In this document: piece by piece, positions 27,838-36,506 of the stretch
How the letters are laid out: every line of letters begins with the position of its first letter
Numbering within the stretch: the first letter of the stretch is position 1
Source of the DNA: Bradyrhizobium sp. CCBAU 51765
GTDB taxonomy: Bacteria > Pseudomonadota > Alphaproteobacteria > Rhizobiales > Xanthobacteraceae
Length of the DNA: 64,000 bases
NCBI RefSeq assembly: GCF_015291725.1
Contig: NZ_CP030038.1
Location: 4,701,001-4,765,000 of the forward strand
Direction: 5' to 3'
Position numbers and translations under genes: made by a program
Notes under the pieces: generated by a model
The model's input: the letters and a program-made list of their open reading frames with translations, nothing else
Told to the model about the DNA's origin: nothing
Database searches by the model: none

Positions 27838-27895
27838 CTCATGGTGGGAGGAGCGAAAGCGCCGTGTCGATGAGGGATGGAAGGAGCCCTCGCGG

Positions 27896-28438
27896 TTACT
27901 TGCCAAGCTCGCGATTGTCGACGTAGCGGATCGCGATCGGCCTGCCCGCCAGCGCGCCGCCAAAGCCGCTGGTGAATTTCAGCGGCAGGCAGGCCTTCAA
28001 CGATGCGTTGATGGCATTGAGATAGGTCGCGCGGGTGTCGGCGGGGACGCCCGCGGTCGCAAATGTCATGCGCGGCGGGCCAATCAGACCGCCCGATCGG
28101 TTGAGGCTGAACCGCACCGACATCTGCATGCCTGCCCGCGCCTGGTCAGCGGGAGGAGGTGACCAACACGAACGCAGCTCGGCGAAGAGATCGCCGATCG
28201 TATCAAGGTCATGATCGGGGCGCCGGTACTTCGCGATGTCGGCTTGCGATGGAACGCTTTCGACCGTGAGCTGGAGAGTCTCGCCGAATGGGAATGGAAT
28301 TTCGGTGATGCAAGGTCCCTGAAAAGGCCCGCCGCACGGCTCGTACGAGAACAGCTCCTCTTCGAGAGGACGGCGCCACGCATCCGCCGATGACGGCAGG
28401 ATTGTCACAAGGAGGAGTACAAGGAGAGAGCGCCACAT
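27896..28438 (-). CDS. Secreted protein with TonB/TolA C-terminal-like domain
   Basis: About 180 residues. A signal peptide (MWRSLLVLLLVTILPSSADA) leads to a domain of about 100 residues with the pattern of TonB/TolA C-terminal domains: AELRSCWSPPPADQARAGMQ, then VRFSLNRSGGLIGPPRMTFA and LKACLPLKF, with the two cysteines expected to pair. There is no membrane anchor or proline spacer, so it is a free periplasmic version. Function unknown. A GTG two codons upstream (28444) is an alternative start. Confidence 0.7.
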   Translation of the reverse strand: MWRSLLVLLLVTILPSSADAWRRPLEEELFSYEPCGGPFQGPCITEIPFPFGETLQLTVESVPSQADIAKYRRPDHDLDTIGDLFAELRSCWSPPPADQARAGMQMSVRFSLNRSGGLIGPPRMTFATAGVPADTRATYLNAINASLKACLPLKFTSGFGGALAGRPIAIRYVDNRELGK

Positions 28439-28552
28439 GACCACGGACCACGGTACCCATCCCCATGGAAAGTGGCACCGGCCGCGCGCGTATCAAGCCT
28501 GCGCTCGTTCACATACGCGTTCAAATCCGCTCAGCGGAGGGACGCGGCTGCC

Positions 28553-30175
28553 CTACCCCTTCTTCTTGACGTCCTTGACGTTGCTGAACTCGATGCCCTC
28601 GGCGCGCTCCCTGGTGTAGCCGAGATAGAATTCGTTCCGGGCGAGATACACGGGATCGCCGTCGACGTCGTCGGCGATACTGGAGGTGTTGGCGGCGATG
28701 AAGGCGTCGAGCTTCTTGCGGTCCTCCGAGGAGACCCAGCGCGCGAGCTGAAATTCGCTGACCTCGAACTCGACCGGCAGCGAATACTCCGCCTCGAGCC
28801 GCGCCTTCAGCACGTCGAGCTGGAGCGCCCCGACCACGCCGACCAGCGCCGGCGCGCCGTCGCGCGGGCGGAACACCTGCACCACGCCCTCTTCCGACAT
28901 CTGCTGCAGCGCTTCCTTCAGCTTCTTCGCCTTCATCGCGTCGGTGAGCCGGACGCGGCGGACGATTTCCGGAGCGAAGCTCGGCACGCCCACGAAGTTG
29001 AAATCCTCCCCTTCCGTCAGCGTATCGCCGATGCGTAGCGTGCCGTGGTTGGGAATACCGACGACGTCACCGGCGAAGGCTTCGTCCGCGACCGAGCGGT
29101 CCTGGGCGAAGAAGAATTGCGGGCTCGACAATGGCATGCTCTTGCCGGTGCGCACGAGCTTCGCCTTCATGCCGCGGCTGAGCTTGCCCGAGCACAGACG
29201 GGCGAAGGCGATGCGGTCGCGGTGGTTCGGATCCATGTTGGCCTGGATCTTGAACACGAAGGCGCTCATGCGCGGATCAGTGGCCTCGACCTTGCGCTGG
29301 TCGCTGTCCTGCGCACGCGGCTCGGGCGCAAACTTGCCGAGACCTTCCAGCAGGTCGCCGACGCCGAAATTGCGCAACGCGCTGCCGAAATAGACCGGCG
29401 TCAGATGGCCTTCGCGGAACGCCCCGAGCTCGAACGGTTTTGATGCCGCCGTGACGAGCTCGAGCTCGTCCTTCACGGCAGCGACGTCGAGATTGGCGTT
29501 GAGCTTGGCCAGCTCTTCGATCTCGATCTGCTGCGCCGCACCGGTCTTGGCGCCGCCGCCTTCGAGCAGGCGCACGCCGCCATTGACGACGTCGTAGGTG
29601 CCGAGGAAGTCGCGGCCGCGACCGACCGGCCAGGTCATCGGCGTGGTATCGAGCGCCAGCGTCTTCTCGATCTCGTCGAGCAGCTCGAAAACGTCGCGGC
29701 TCTCGCGGTCCATCTTGTTGATGAAGGTGATGATCGGGATGTCGCGCAAGCGACACACCTCGAACAGCTTCCGGGTGCGCGCCTCGATGCCCTTGGCGGC
29801 GTCGATCACCATCACGGCGGAATCGACCGCGGTGAGCGTGCGATAGGTGTCTTCCGAAAAGTCCTCGTGGCCCGGCGTGTCCAGGAGGTTGAACACGAGG
29901 CCTTCGAACTCGAAGGTCATCACCGAGGTCACGACCGAGATGCCGCGTTCGCGCTCGATCTTCATCCAGTCGGAACGCGTATTGCGCCGCTCGCCCTTGG
30001 CCTTGACCTGGCCGGCGAGATTGATGGCGCCGCCGAACAGCAGCAGCTTCTCGGTCAGCGTGGTCTTGCCGGCGTCAGGGTGGGAAATGATCGCAAAGGT
30101 CCGCCGCCGCGCCACTTCAGCGGCAAGCGGGGAACGGGCCGGCGATTCGGCTGTGGTGATGGCGATGTCGGACAT
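28553..30175 (-). CDS. prfC: Peptide chain release factor 3
   Basis: 540 residues of translational GTPase. G-domain motifs: [32 protein letters not shown] and NKMDRE; then the beta-barrel domain and the RF3-specific C-terminal region ([19 protein letters not shown]). RF3 recycles RF1/RF2 after termination. Length is normal and both ends are clear. It is monocistronic, divergent from the guanidine-exporter transcript. Confidence 0.96.
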   Translation of the reverse strand: MSDIAITTAESPARSPLAAEVARRRTFAIISHPDAGKTTLTEKLLLFGGAINLAGQVKAKGERRNTRSDWMKIERERGISVVTSVMTFEFEGLVFNLLDTPGHEDFSEDTYRTLTAVDSAVMVIDAAKGIEARTRKLFEVCRLRDIPIITFINKMDRESRDVFELLDEIEKTLALDTTPMTWPVGRGRDFLGTYDVVNGGVRLLEGGGAKTGAAQQIEIEELAKLNANLDVAAVKDELELVTAASKPFELGAFREGHLTPVYFGSALRNFGVGDLLEGLGKFAPEPRAQDSDQRKVEATDPRMSAFVFKIQANMDPNHRDRIAFARLCSGKLSRGMKAKLVRTGKSMPLSSPQFFFAQDRSVADEAFAGDVVGIPNHGTLRIGDTLTEGEDFNFVGVPSFAPEIVRRVRLTDAMKAKKLKEALQQMSEEGVVQVFRPRDGAPALVGVVGALQLDVLKARLEAEYSLPVEFEVSEFQLARWVSSEDRKKLDAFIAANTSSIADDVDGDPVYLARNEFYLGYTRERAEGIEFSNVKDVKKKG

Positions 30176-30263
30176 GGCGGGAGCGTGTGGCAGGGAAAAC
30201 GGGCCTGATCAAGCCTCATTTGGTGATTGCGGAGCCATTCGGCCAGCCCCATATCGGCTTCCG

Positions 30264-30332
30264 GGAAGGACGGCCTTCCGTTTCTCAGCACCTCAGCCGC
30301 GGGGACGACCCTGCCTGAAATGGAGGGTCGTC
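30264..30332 (+). promoter_or_regulatory. Guanidine-II (mini-ykkC) riboswitch
   Basis: Two hairpins, each closed by a loop of the ACGR form that defines this class. P1: GGAAGG (30264-30269), loop ACGG, CCTTCC (30274-30279). P2: GCGGGG (30299-30304), loop ACGA, CCCTGC (30309-30314). The expression platform is also visible: GACGACCCT (30304-30312) is perfectly complementary to AGGGTCGTC (30324-30332), which includes the ribosome binding site directly before the start codon. Guanidine binding to P1/P2 should free that site and turn translation on. Confidence 0.9.
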
Positions 30333-30647
30333 ATGGCCTGGAGCATCCTGTTCGTCGCCGGCCTTCTCGAGATCACCTGGGCGATTGGCCTGAAATACAC
30401 TGAGGGGTTTACCAGGCTTGTGCCGTCGGTGATCACCCTGGTTGCCATGGCCGGCAGCGTCATCCTGCTCGGATTTGCGCTCAAATCGCTCCCGGTCGGA
30501 ACCGCCTACGCGGTCTGGACCGGCATCGGCGCGGTGGGCACTGCGACGCTCGGCATCGTCCTGTTCGGCGAGCCGGCAACGGCCATGCGCGTTGCCAGCA
30601 TCGCCCTGATCGTCGCCGGAATCATCGGACTGAAGCTCGTCACCTGA
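30333..30647 (+). CDS. sugE: SMR-family guanidinium exporter (SugE/Gdx)
   Basis: 104 residues with four membrane helices. [20 protein letters not shown] carries the conserved Glu of SMR pumps. The sequence is of the SugE/Gdx branch ([35 protein letters not shown]), which exports guanidinium ion in exchange for protons as an antiparallel dimer. The guanidine-II riboswitch immediately upstream supports this specificity rather than general drug export. The 3' end overlaps the convergent pit gene by 8 bases. Confidence 0.93.
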   Translation: MAWSILFVAGLLEITWAIGLKYTEGFTRLVPSVITLVAMAGSVILLGFALKSLPVGTAYAVWTGIGAVGTATLGIVLFGEPATAMRVASIALIVAGIIGLKLVT

Positions 30648-31647
30648 CGAAGATCTGGACCAGCCACCACGTCAGCGCCGCGACGATGGCTGAGGCCGGG
30701 ATCGTGATCACCCAGGCATAGACGATCGAGCTCGCGACGTTCCAGCGCACCGCCGAGACGCGGCGGGCGGCGCCGACGCCGACGATGGCACCGGTGATGG
30801 TGTGGGTGGTCGAGACGGGAACTCCGAGATAGGTCGCCATGAACAGGGTCGCGGCGCCCCCCGTTTCGGCGCAAAAGCCCTGCATAGGCGTCAATTTCGT
30901 GATGCGCAGGCCCATGGTGCGGACGATGCGCCAGCCGCCCATCAGCGTGCCGAGCGCCATCGCCGCCTGGCAGGACAGCACCACCCAGAACGGCACCGAG
31001 AACTCGGTGCCGAGATGGCCCTGCGAATACAGCAGCACCGCGATGATGCCCATGGTTTTCTGCGCGTCGTTGCCGCCATGACCGAGCGAATAGAGCGAGG
31101 CGGAGGCGAATTGCAGGATGCGAAAGGCGCGATCGACCGCGAACGGCGTCGAGCGCACCGAGGCCCAGGAGACGATCGCCACCAGCATCATGGCGAGCAG
31201 GAAGCCGACCAGCGGCGACAGCACGATTGCCAGCACCGTCTTGGACAGGCCGCCCCAGACCGCGGCCGAGATCCCCGCCTTGGCCATGCCGCCGCCGACG
31301 AGGCCGCCGATCAACGCGTGCGACGACGAGGACGGGATGCCGAGCGCCCAGGTCACGAGGTTCCAGACGATCGCGCCGACCAGCGCTGCGAAGATCACCT
31401 GGGCGTCGACGACCGCGGGATCGATGATGCCGGTGCCGATGGTCTGGGCGACGTGCAGTCCGAACACCATGAAGGCGATGAAATTGAAGAAGGCGGCCCA
31501 GAACACCGCGAATTGCGGCCGCAGCACGCGGGTCGAGACGATGGTCGCGATCGAATTGGCGGCGTCGTGCAGGCCGTTCAGGAAGTCGAACAGCAGCGCG
31601 ACGGCGATCAAGCCGACCAGGATGGGAAGACCCAACGCGGCATCCAC
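30640..31647 (-). CDS. pit: Low-affinity inorganic phosphate transporter Pit
   Basis: 335 residues from a GTG at 31647, preceded by AGGG. About ten membrane helices. The PiT signature [21 protein letters not shown] is at the N-terminus, repeated in the second half near [17 protein letters not shown], as expected for the duplicated fold. It imports metal-phosphate with protons. It is downstream of the DUF47 gene in the same direction, the rhizobial orfA-pit arrangement. Confidence 0.93.
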   Translation of the reverse strand: MDAALGLPILVGLIAVALLFDFLNGLHDAANSIATIVSTRVLRPQFAVFWAAFFNFIAFMVFGLHVAQTIGTGIIDPAVVDAQVIFAALVGAIVWNLVTWALGIPSSSSHALIGGLVGGGMAKAGISAAVWGGLSKTVLAIVLSPLVGFLLAMMLVAIVSWASVRSTPFAVDRAFRILQFASASLYSLGHGGNDAQKTMGIIAVLLYSQGHLGTEFSVPFWVVLSCQAAMALGTLMGGWRIVRTMGLRITKLTPMQGFCAETGGAATLFMATYLGVPVSTTHTITGAIVGVGAARRVSAVRWNVASSIVYAWVITIPASAIVAALTWWLVQIFVR

Positions 31648-31667
31648 GGCGAGGCCCTGCTTAAAGC

Positions 31668-31720
31668 TTGCGCATGATCTGAGCGGAAAACCGCTGCACA
31701 CTTTTCCGGATCATGCGCTA
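31668..31720. repeat. Dispersed 55-60 bp repeat (copy 2)
   Basis: TGCGCATGATCTGAGCGGAA leads to AAACCGCTGCACACTTTTCC and GGATCATGCGC. The outer GCGCATGATC / GGATCATGCGC pair makes it a hairpin. It lies between the DUF47 and pit genes, inside the operon, and resembles 23882-23940 and 35703-35760. Confidence 0.75.
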
Positions 31721-32362
31721 CACCTGCTCGATGACGATGCTGTTGATCTCGTTCGCGACGTCGTCGAAGCGATCGGCCACCTTCTCGAGATGATCGTAGA
31801 TCTCGACGCCGACGATGAAGTCCATCGCATTGCCGTCGCGATGCTTCAGGAACAGCTCCTTCATGCCGATGTCGTGGAGATCGTCGACCCGGCCCTCCAG
31901 CTTGCCGAGTTCTTCGGTGATGGCGGTCAGCATGGCGACGTTCGGGCCGATCGACTGCATCAGCGGCAGCGCACGCCCGACCAGATTGGCGCATTCGATC
32001 AGGAGCCCGCCGATCTCGCGCATGGGCGGCTCGAAGGTGCGGACCTCGAACAGCATGACCGCCTTGGCCGTCTGCTGCATCTGGTCGATGGCATCGTCCA
32101 GCGACGTGATGAGGTTCTTGATGTCGCCGCGGTCGAACGGGGTGATGAAGGTGCGGCGCACCGCCGTCAGCACCTCACGGGTGATGTTGTCGGCGTCATT
32201 CTCGAACTGGTTGACGCGCTGGCAATAGACCGGCGTCTCCTCGCCCCCGTTGAGCATGCCCTGAAGCGCGATCGCGCCCTGGATCACAGTCTGGGCATGC
32301 CGGTCGAACAGGTCGAAGAACCGTTCTTCCTTGGGCAGGAACGCACGAAACCAACGCATCAT
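31718..32362 (-). CDS. DUF47 / PhoU-like phosphate transport regulator
   Basis: 214 residues, all helical. The N-terminal MMRWFRAFLPKEERFFDLFD, the region around FENDADNITREVLTAVRRTF and ITSLDDAIDQMQQTAKAVML are typical of the DUF47 (YkaA/OrfA) family, relatives of PhoU that accompany Pit transporters. It probably modulates Pit. First gene of the two-gene phosphate operon; a PHO box lies 41 bases upstream of its start. Confidence 0.92.
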   Translation of the reverse strand: MMRWFRAFLPKEERFFDLFDRHAQTVIQGAIALQGMLNGGEETPVYCQRVNQFENDADNITREVLTAVRRTFITPFDRGDIKNLITSLDDAIDQMQQTAKAVMLFEVRTFEPPMREIGGLLIECANLVGRALPLMQSIGPNVAMLTAITEELGKLEGRVDDLHDIGMKELFLKHRDGNAMDFIVGVEIYDHLEKVADRFDDVANEINSIVIEQV

Positions 32363-32402
32363 GGGGATAGGCTACCGGTTGGAAATGGTCAGGCCCGGAG
32401 GG

Positions 32403-32420
32403 CTGTCATGAAACTGTCAT
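32403..32420. promoter_or_regulatory. PHO box
   Basis: CTGTCAT (32403-32409), four bases GAAA, then CTGTCAT (32414-32420): two perfect 7-bp direct repeats with the canonical 11-bp period of a PhoB site. The repeats read in the + direction, opposite to the DUF47-pit operon that starts at 32362, so the site is more suited to repression than to classical PhoB activation. Confidence 0.85.
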
Positions 32421-32517
32421 AGACCATTTTCGATCCGCGCGCGTGTCATCTCACGCCCGCGGAGCCGGGTCATCCACCACTTTCACGCATCAATGAAATC
32501 GATGCAATATCAATCGT

Positions 32518-33486
32518 TTAAAGCGACCTGCGGAAGTAATGCGCGATTTCGCCGATGACGCCGCGGCGGAAGGTGAGCACGCAGACCACGAAGATCGCGC
32601 CCTGGATCACCGTCACCCACTGGCCGAAGCCTGCCAGATATTGCTGCATGGCAATGATCACGAAGGCGCCGACCACGGGCCCAAAGATGGTGCCGAGACC
32701 ACCGACCAGCGTCATCAGCACGACTTCACCCGACATGGTCCAGTGCACGTCGGTGAGCGAGGCGTTCTGCGCCACGAACACCTTCAGCGAACCGGCAAAG
32801 CCCGCCAGCGTGCCCGACAGGACGAAGGCCAGGAACTTGTACTGGTCGGTGCGGTAGCCGAGCGAGATCGCCCGCGGCTCGTTCTCGCGGATCGCCTTCA
32901 GGACTTCGCCGAACGGCGAGTTGATGATCCGGAAGATCAGGAGGAAGCCGGCAAGGAAGCCCGCCAGCACGACGTAATAGAGCACCGTCGGCTTGGAGAG
33001 ATCGAAGACGCCGAACATGTGCCCCTGCGGGATACCCTGGATGCCGTCCTCGCCGTGGGTGAATGGGGCCTGGAGATAGATGAAGTACAGGAGCTGCGAC
33101 AGCGCCAGCGTGATCATCGAGAAATAGATGCCCTGGCGGCGGATCGAGATGTAGCCGGTGATGATCGACAGCACGAACGCCGCAGCGATGCCGACGAGGA
33201 TGCCGAGCTCCGGCGGCAGCGCCCACACCTTCAGCGCATGCGCGCTGCAATAGCCCGCCGTGCCCAGGAACATCGCGTGGCCGAAGGACAGCAGCCCGCC
33301 GTAGCCGATCAAGAGATTGAAGGCGCAGGCGAGCAGCGCAAAGCACAGCGCCTGCATCACGAAGAAGGGATAGACGCCGGTGAACGGCACGGCCGCCAGC
33401 AGCAGCGCCATCAGCACGAACACGATCATCTCGTCGCGCATCGCGCGAGGGGTCACCGGCAGCGTGTCGTCCGTCAGGGTTGTCAT
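32518..33486 (-). CDS. livM: Branched-chain amino-acid-type ABC permease (LivM)
   Basis: 322 residues with eight to ten membrane helices. LivM-type motifs: GYGGLLSFGHAMFLGTAGYC, ISIRRQGIYFSMITLALSQL and the coupling-helix region PRAISLGYRTDQYKFLAFVL. It starts one base after the livH stop, so translation is coupled. It forms the channel with LivH; the solute is an amino acid or amide as delivered by the binding protein at 34424. Confidence 0.93.
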   Translation of the reverse strand: MTTLTDDTLPVTPRAMRDEMIVFVLMALLLAAVPFTGVYPFFVMQALCFALLACAFNLLIGYGGLLSFGHAMFLGTAGYCSAHALKVWALPPELGILVGIAAAFVLSIITGYISIRRQGIYFSMITLALSQLLYFIYLQAPFTHGEDGIQGIPQGHMFGVFDLSKPTVLYYVVLAGFLAGFLLIFRIINSPFGEVLKAIRENEPRAISLGYRTDQYKFLAFVLSGTLAGFAGSLKVFVAQNASLTDVHWTMSGEVVLMTLVGGLGTIFGPVVGAFVIIAMQQYLAGFGQWVTVIQGAIFVVCVLTFRRGVIGEIAHYFRRSL

Positions 33487-33487
33487 C

Positions 33488-34351
33488 TCAGGCCGCCCTT
33501 CCCGTCAATCCCGTTGGCTTCACCAAGAGCACCAGCACCATCAGCACGAACACGACGGTGTTGGAGGCCTCGGGGTAGAAATACTTGGTCAGGCCCTCGA
33601 TCACACCGAGCGCGAAGCCGGTGATGATGGAGCCCATGATCGATCCCATGCCGCCGATCACGACCACCGCGAACACGACGATGATGAGGTCGGCGCCCAT
33701 CAGCGGCCGCACCTGGTTGATCGGCGCCGAGAGCACGCCGGCGAGCGCGGCAAGGCCGACGCCGAGACCGTAGGTCAGCGTGATCATGCGCGGCACGTTG
33801 ATGCCGAAGGCGCGCACCAGAGTCGGATTCTCGGTGGCGGCGCGCAGGTAGGCGCCAAGCTGCGTCTTCTCGATCAGGAACCAGGTCGCAAGGCACACGA
33901 CGAGAGAGAACACCACGACCCAGCCGCGATAGACGGGTAAGAACATGAAGCCGAGATTCATGCCGCCCTTGAGCTGGTCCGGAATGGCGTAAGGCAGGCC
34001 GGAGGAGCCGAAATAGTTCTGGAACACGCCCTGCACGATCAGCGCGATGCCGAAGGTGAGCAGCAGGCCGTAGAGATGATCGAGCCCGGTCAGCCATTGC
34101 AGCATGGTCCGCTCCAGGATCATGCCGAAGATGCCGACGATGATGGGCGCGAGCAGCAATGCCCACCAGTAGTTGATCCCGCCGAGGTTCAGCAGGAAAT
34201 AGGCGACGAAGGCGCCCATCATGTAGAGCGCGCCATGGGCGAAATTGATGATGTTGAGCATGCCGAAGATCACGGCAAGCCCGAGACTGAGCAGCGCGTA
34301 GAACGAGCCGTTGATCAGTCCCACCAGTAGCTGAGCGTATAGAGCCTGCAT
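33488..34351 (-). CDS. livH: Branched-chain amino-acid-type ABC permease (LivH)
   Basis: 287 residues, eight or so membrane helices. GLINGSFYALLSLGLAVIFG and NIINFAHGALYMMGAF are the LivH N-terminal signature; PTLVRAFGINVPRMITLTYG is the coupling helix. It lies 72 bases downstream of the binding protein gene and directly before livM. Confidence 0.93.
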   Translation of the reverse strand: MQALYAQLLVGLINGSFYALLSLGLAVIFGMLNIINFAHGALYMMGAFVAYFLLNLGGINYWWALLLAPIIVGIFGMILERTMLQWLTGLDHLYGLLLTFGIALIVQGVFQNYFGSSGLPYAIPDQLKGGMNLGFMFLPVYRGWVVVFSLVVCLATWFLIEKTQLGAYLRAATENPTLVRAFGINVPRMITLTYGLGVGLAALAGVLSAPINQVRPLMGADLIIVVFAVVVIGGMGSIMGSIITGFALGVIEGLTKYFYPEASNTVVFVLMVLVLLVKPTGLTGRAA

Positions 34352-34423
34352 CGATCCCGCACCCGGTCCCTTCGGCGTTCCCTGAAAGTCGCCCGCAGGC
34401 CTCGAGGCCTGCGGGCCGTTATC

Positions 34424-35647
34424 TTATTTCTTCAACAGCGCGCACTTGCTCTCGGACAGCGGCGTGAAAGCCTGGTCGCCCGGCACCGTGCCGACCAGCT
34501 TGTAGAAGTCCCATGGCCCCTTGGACTCCGAGGGCTTCTTGACCTCGAACAGATAGGCGTTGTGGATGGTGCGGCCGTTGGGCTGGATCTCGCCCTTGCC
34601 GAACAGGTCGTCCTCGGTCGGCATCGACTTCATCTTCTCGACGATCTTGACGCCGTCATGAGGATTGCCGCCGAGCGCTTCGAGGGCCTTGAGATAGTGG
34701 CGCACGCCGGCATAGACCCCGGCCTGCACCATGGTGGGCGGGGCATTGTTCTTCATCTTCTCGGCGAAGCGCTTGGAGAACGCCCGGGTCTTGTCGTTCA
34801 TGTCCCAGTAGAACGTCTCGGTGAAATTGAGTCCCTGCGCCGTCTCGAGGCCGATCGCCTTGACGTCGGTGAGGAAGAGCAGGAGCGCCGCGAGCTTCTG
34901 GCCGCCCTTGCCGATGCCGAACTCGGCCGCCTGCTTGATCGCGTTGGTGGTGTCGCCGCCGGCATTGGCGAGGCCGATGATCTTGGCCTTGGAGGCCTGC
35001 GCCTGGAGCAGGAAGGAGGAGAAGTCCGGCGTGTTGAGCGGGTGCTTGACGCCGCCGAGCACCTTGCCTCCGTTGGCCGTGACGACCGCGCTGGTGTCGC
35101 GCTCGAGCGCCGCACCGAAGGCGTAGTCCGCGGTCAGGAAGAACCAGGTGTCGCCACCGGCCTTCACCAGCGCCTGGCCGGTGGTATGGGCCAGCATGTA
35201 GGTGTCGTAGGTCCAGTGCACGGTGTTGGGCGAGCACTGCGCGTTGCTGAGGTCGGATGTCGCCGCACCCGAATTGATGTAGACGCCGTTCTTTTCCTTG
35301 ATCACGTTATTGACGGCGAGCGCCACGCCCGAGTTCGGCACGTCGACGATGACGTCGACCTTGTCGACGTCGAACCACTGCCGCGCGATCGCGGTGCCGA
35401 TATCGGGCTTGTTCTGGTGATCGCCGGAGATCACGTCGATCTTCCAGCCCTTCGCGGCGAGGCCGGAATCCTCGACCGCCATCTGCGCGGCGAGCGTCGA
35501 GCCGGGGCCGCCGAGGTCGGCGTAGAGCCCGGACTGATCGGACAGCGCGCCGATCTTGACCGTCTTGTCCTGCGCCGACGCGACGCATGTTGCGGCGAAG
35601 GTGAGCGCGGTGGTCAGCAGCAATGACGCAATCGACCTGGTCTTCAT
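34424..35647 (-). CDS. ABC substrate-binding protein of the liv operon
   Basis: 407 residues. The signal peptide ends at CVASA. The mature type-1 binding protein (IGALSDQSGLYADLGGPGST, SGDHQNKPDIGTAIARQWFD) is a paralog of 21054-22280, similar along its entire length, including the FEVKKPSESKGPWDFYKLVG C-terminus. It is placed between the ATPase genes upstream and the permeases downstream and so supplies this transporter. Real ligand unknown; proteins of this branch are often annotated for urea, amides or aromatic acids as well as branched-chain amino acids. Confidence 0.92.
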   Translation of the reverse strand: MKTRSIASLLLTTALTFAATCVASAQDKTVKIGALSDQSGLYADLGGPGSTLAAQMAVEDSGLAAKGWKIDVISGDHQNKPDIGTAIARQWFDVDKVDVIVDVPNSGVALAVNNVIKEKNGVYINSGAATSDLSNAQCSPNTVHWTYDTYMLAHTTGQALVKAGGDTWFFLTADYAFGAALERDTSAVVTANGGKVLGGVKHPLNTPDFSSFLLQAQASKAKIIGLANAGGDTTNAIKQAAEFGIGKGGQKLAALLLFLTDVKAIGLETAQGLNFTETFYWDMNDKTRAFSKRFAEKMKNNAPPTMVQAGVYAGVRHYLKALEALGGNPHDGVKIVEKMKSMPTEDDLFGKGEIQPNGRTIHNAYLFEVKKPSESKGPWDFYKLVGTVPGDQAFTPLSESKCALLKK

Positions 35648-35702
35648 GCAACTTCCTTTTTGAATTTTCTCGTTGGCAGTTCTTCAACTTCAGCACGGTC
35701 TC

Positions 35703-35760
35703 TTCGGAAAACCGCTACATACTTTGCGCTGACGCGGCGCTCCGGGTCCTGATCATGCTC
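35703..35760. repeat. Dispersed 55-60 bp repeat (copy 3)
   Basis: CGGAAAACCGCTACATACTT, then GCGCTGACGCGGCGC and GGGTCCTGATCATGC. Close match to the copy at 23882-23940 in length and order. It ends at the stop codon of livF, between livF and the binding-protein gene, so it is part of the operon transcript if the five genes are co-transcribed. Confidence 0.75.
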
Positions 35761-36506
35761 TAGACACCCAAATAGGTGTGCAGCTTGTCCATGTTGGCGG
35801 CGAGCTCCGAGTTGGAAAATCCGTCAATGATCTTGCCGTGCTCGACCACGTAGTAGCGGTCGGCGACGGTGGATGCGAAGCGGAAGTTCTGCTCGACCAG
35901 GAGGATCGTGAAGCCCTCCTTCTTGAGCCGCGCAATGGTGTGACCGATCTGCTGGATGATGACGGGCGCAAGGCCCTCGGTCGGCTCGTCCAGCATCAGG
36001 AAGCTCGCGCCGGTGCGCAGGATGCGCGCGATCGCGAGCATCTGCTGCTCGCCGCCCGACAGCTTGGTGCCCTGGCTGCCCAGCCGCTCCTTCAGGTTCG
36101 GAAACAGATCGAAGATCTGGTCGAGCGGCAGTCCGCCCGCGCGGACGACCGGCGGCAACATCAAGTTCTCCCGTACGTCGAGGCTGGCGAATATGCCCCG
36201 CTCTTCCGGGCAGAACGCGATGCCCATCCGCGCGATCCTGTCGGAGGTTGCGCGGATGATCTCCTGGTTGTTGAACTTCACCGAGCCGGAGCGCTTGCCG
36301 ATGATGCCCATGATCGACTTCAGCGTGGTCGTCTTGCCGGCGCCGTTACGCCCGAGCAAGGTGACGACCTCGCCCGCGTTCACGTCGAAGTTGATCCCGT
36401 GCAGGATGTGGGACTCGCCGTACCAGGCTTCGAGGTTGCGGACTTGGAGGATGGGTCCGCCGGTCGCGGCCCTGGCCGGGGCCTCGGCGATCGCAGTGTC
36501 AGGCAT
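35760..36506 (-). CDS. livF: ABC ATPase LivF
   Basis: 248 residues. Walker A GRNGAGKTTT, signature LSGGEQQMLAIARIL, Walker B SFLMLDEPTEGLAP and the H-loop region are all intact. LivF-type C-terminus (ADRYYVVEHGKIIDGFSNSE). The start overlaps the livG stop by 8 bases. Supplies energy with LivG to the LivH-LivM channel. Confidence 0.95.
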   Translation of the reverse strand: MPDTAIAEAPARAATGGPILQVRNLEAWYGESHILHGINFDVNAGEVVTLLGRNGAGKTTTLKSIMGIIGKRSGSVKFNNQEIIRATSDRIARMGIAFCPEERGIFASLDVRENLMLPPVVRAGGLPLDQIFDLFPNLKERLGSQGTKLSGGEQQMLAIARILRTGASFLMLDEPTEGLAPVIIQQIGHTIARLKKEGFTILLVEQNFRFASTVADRYYVVEHGKIIDGFSNSELAANMDKLHTYLGV

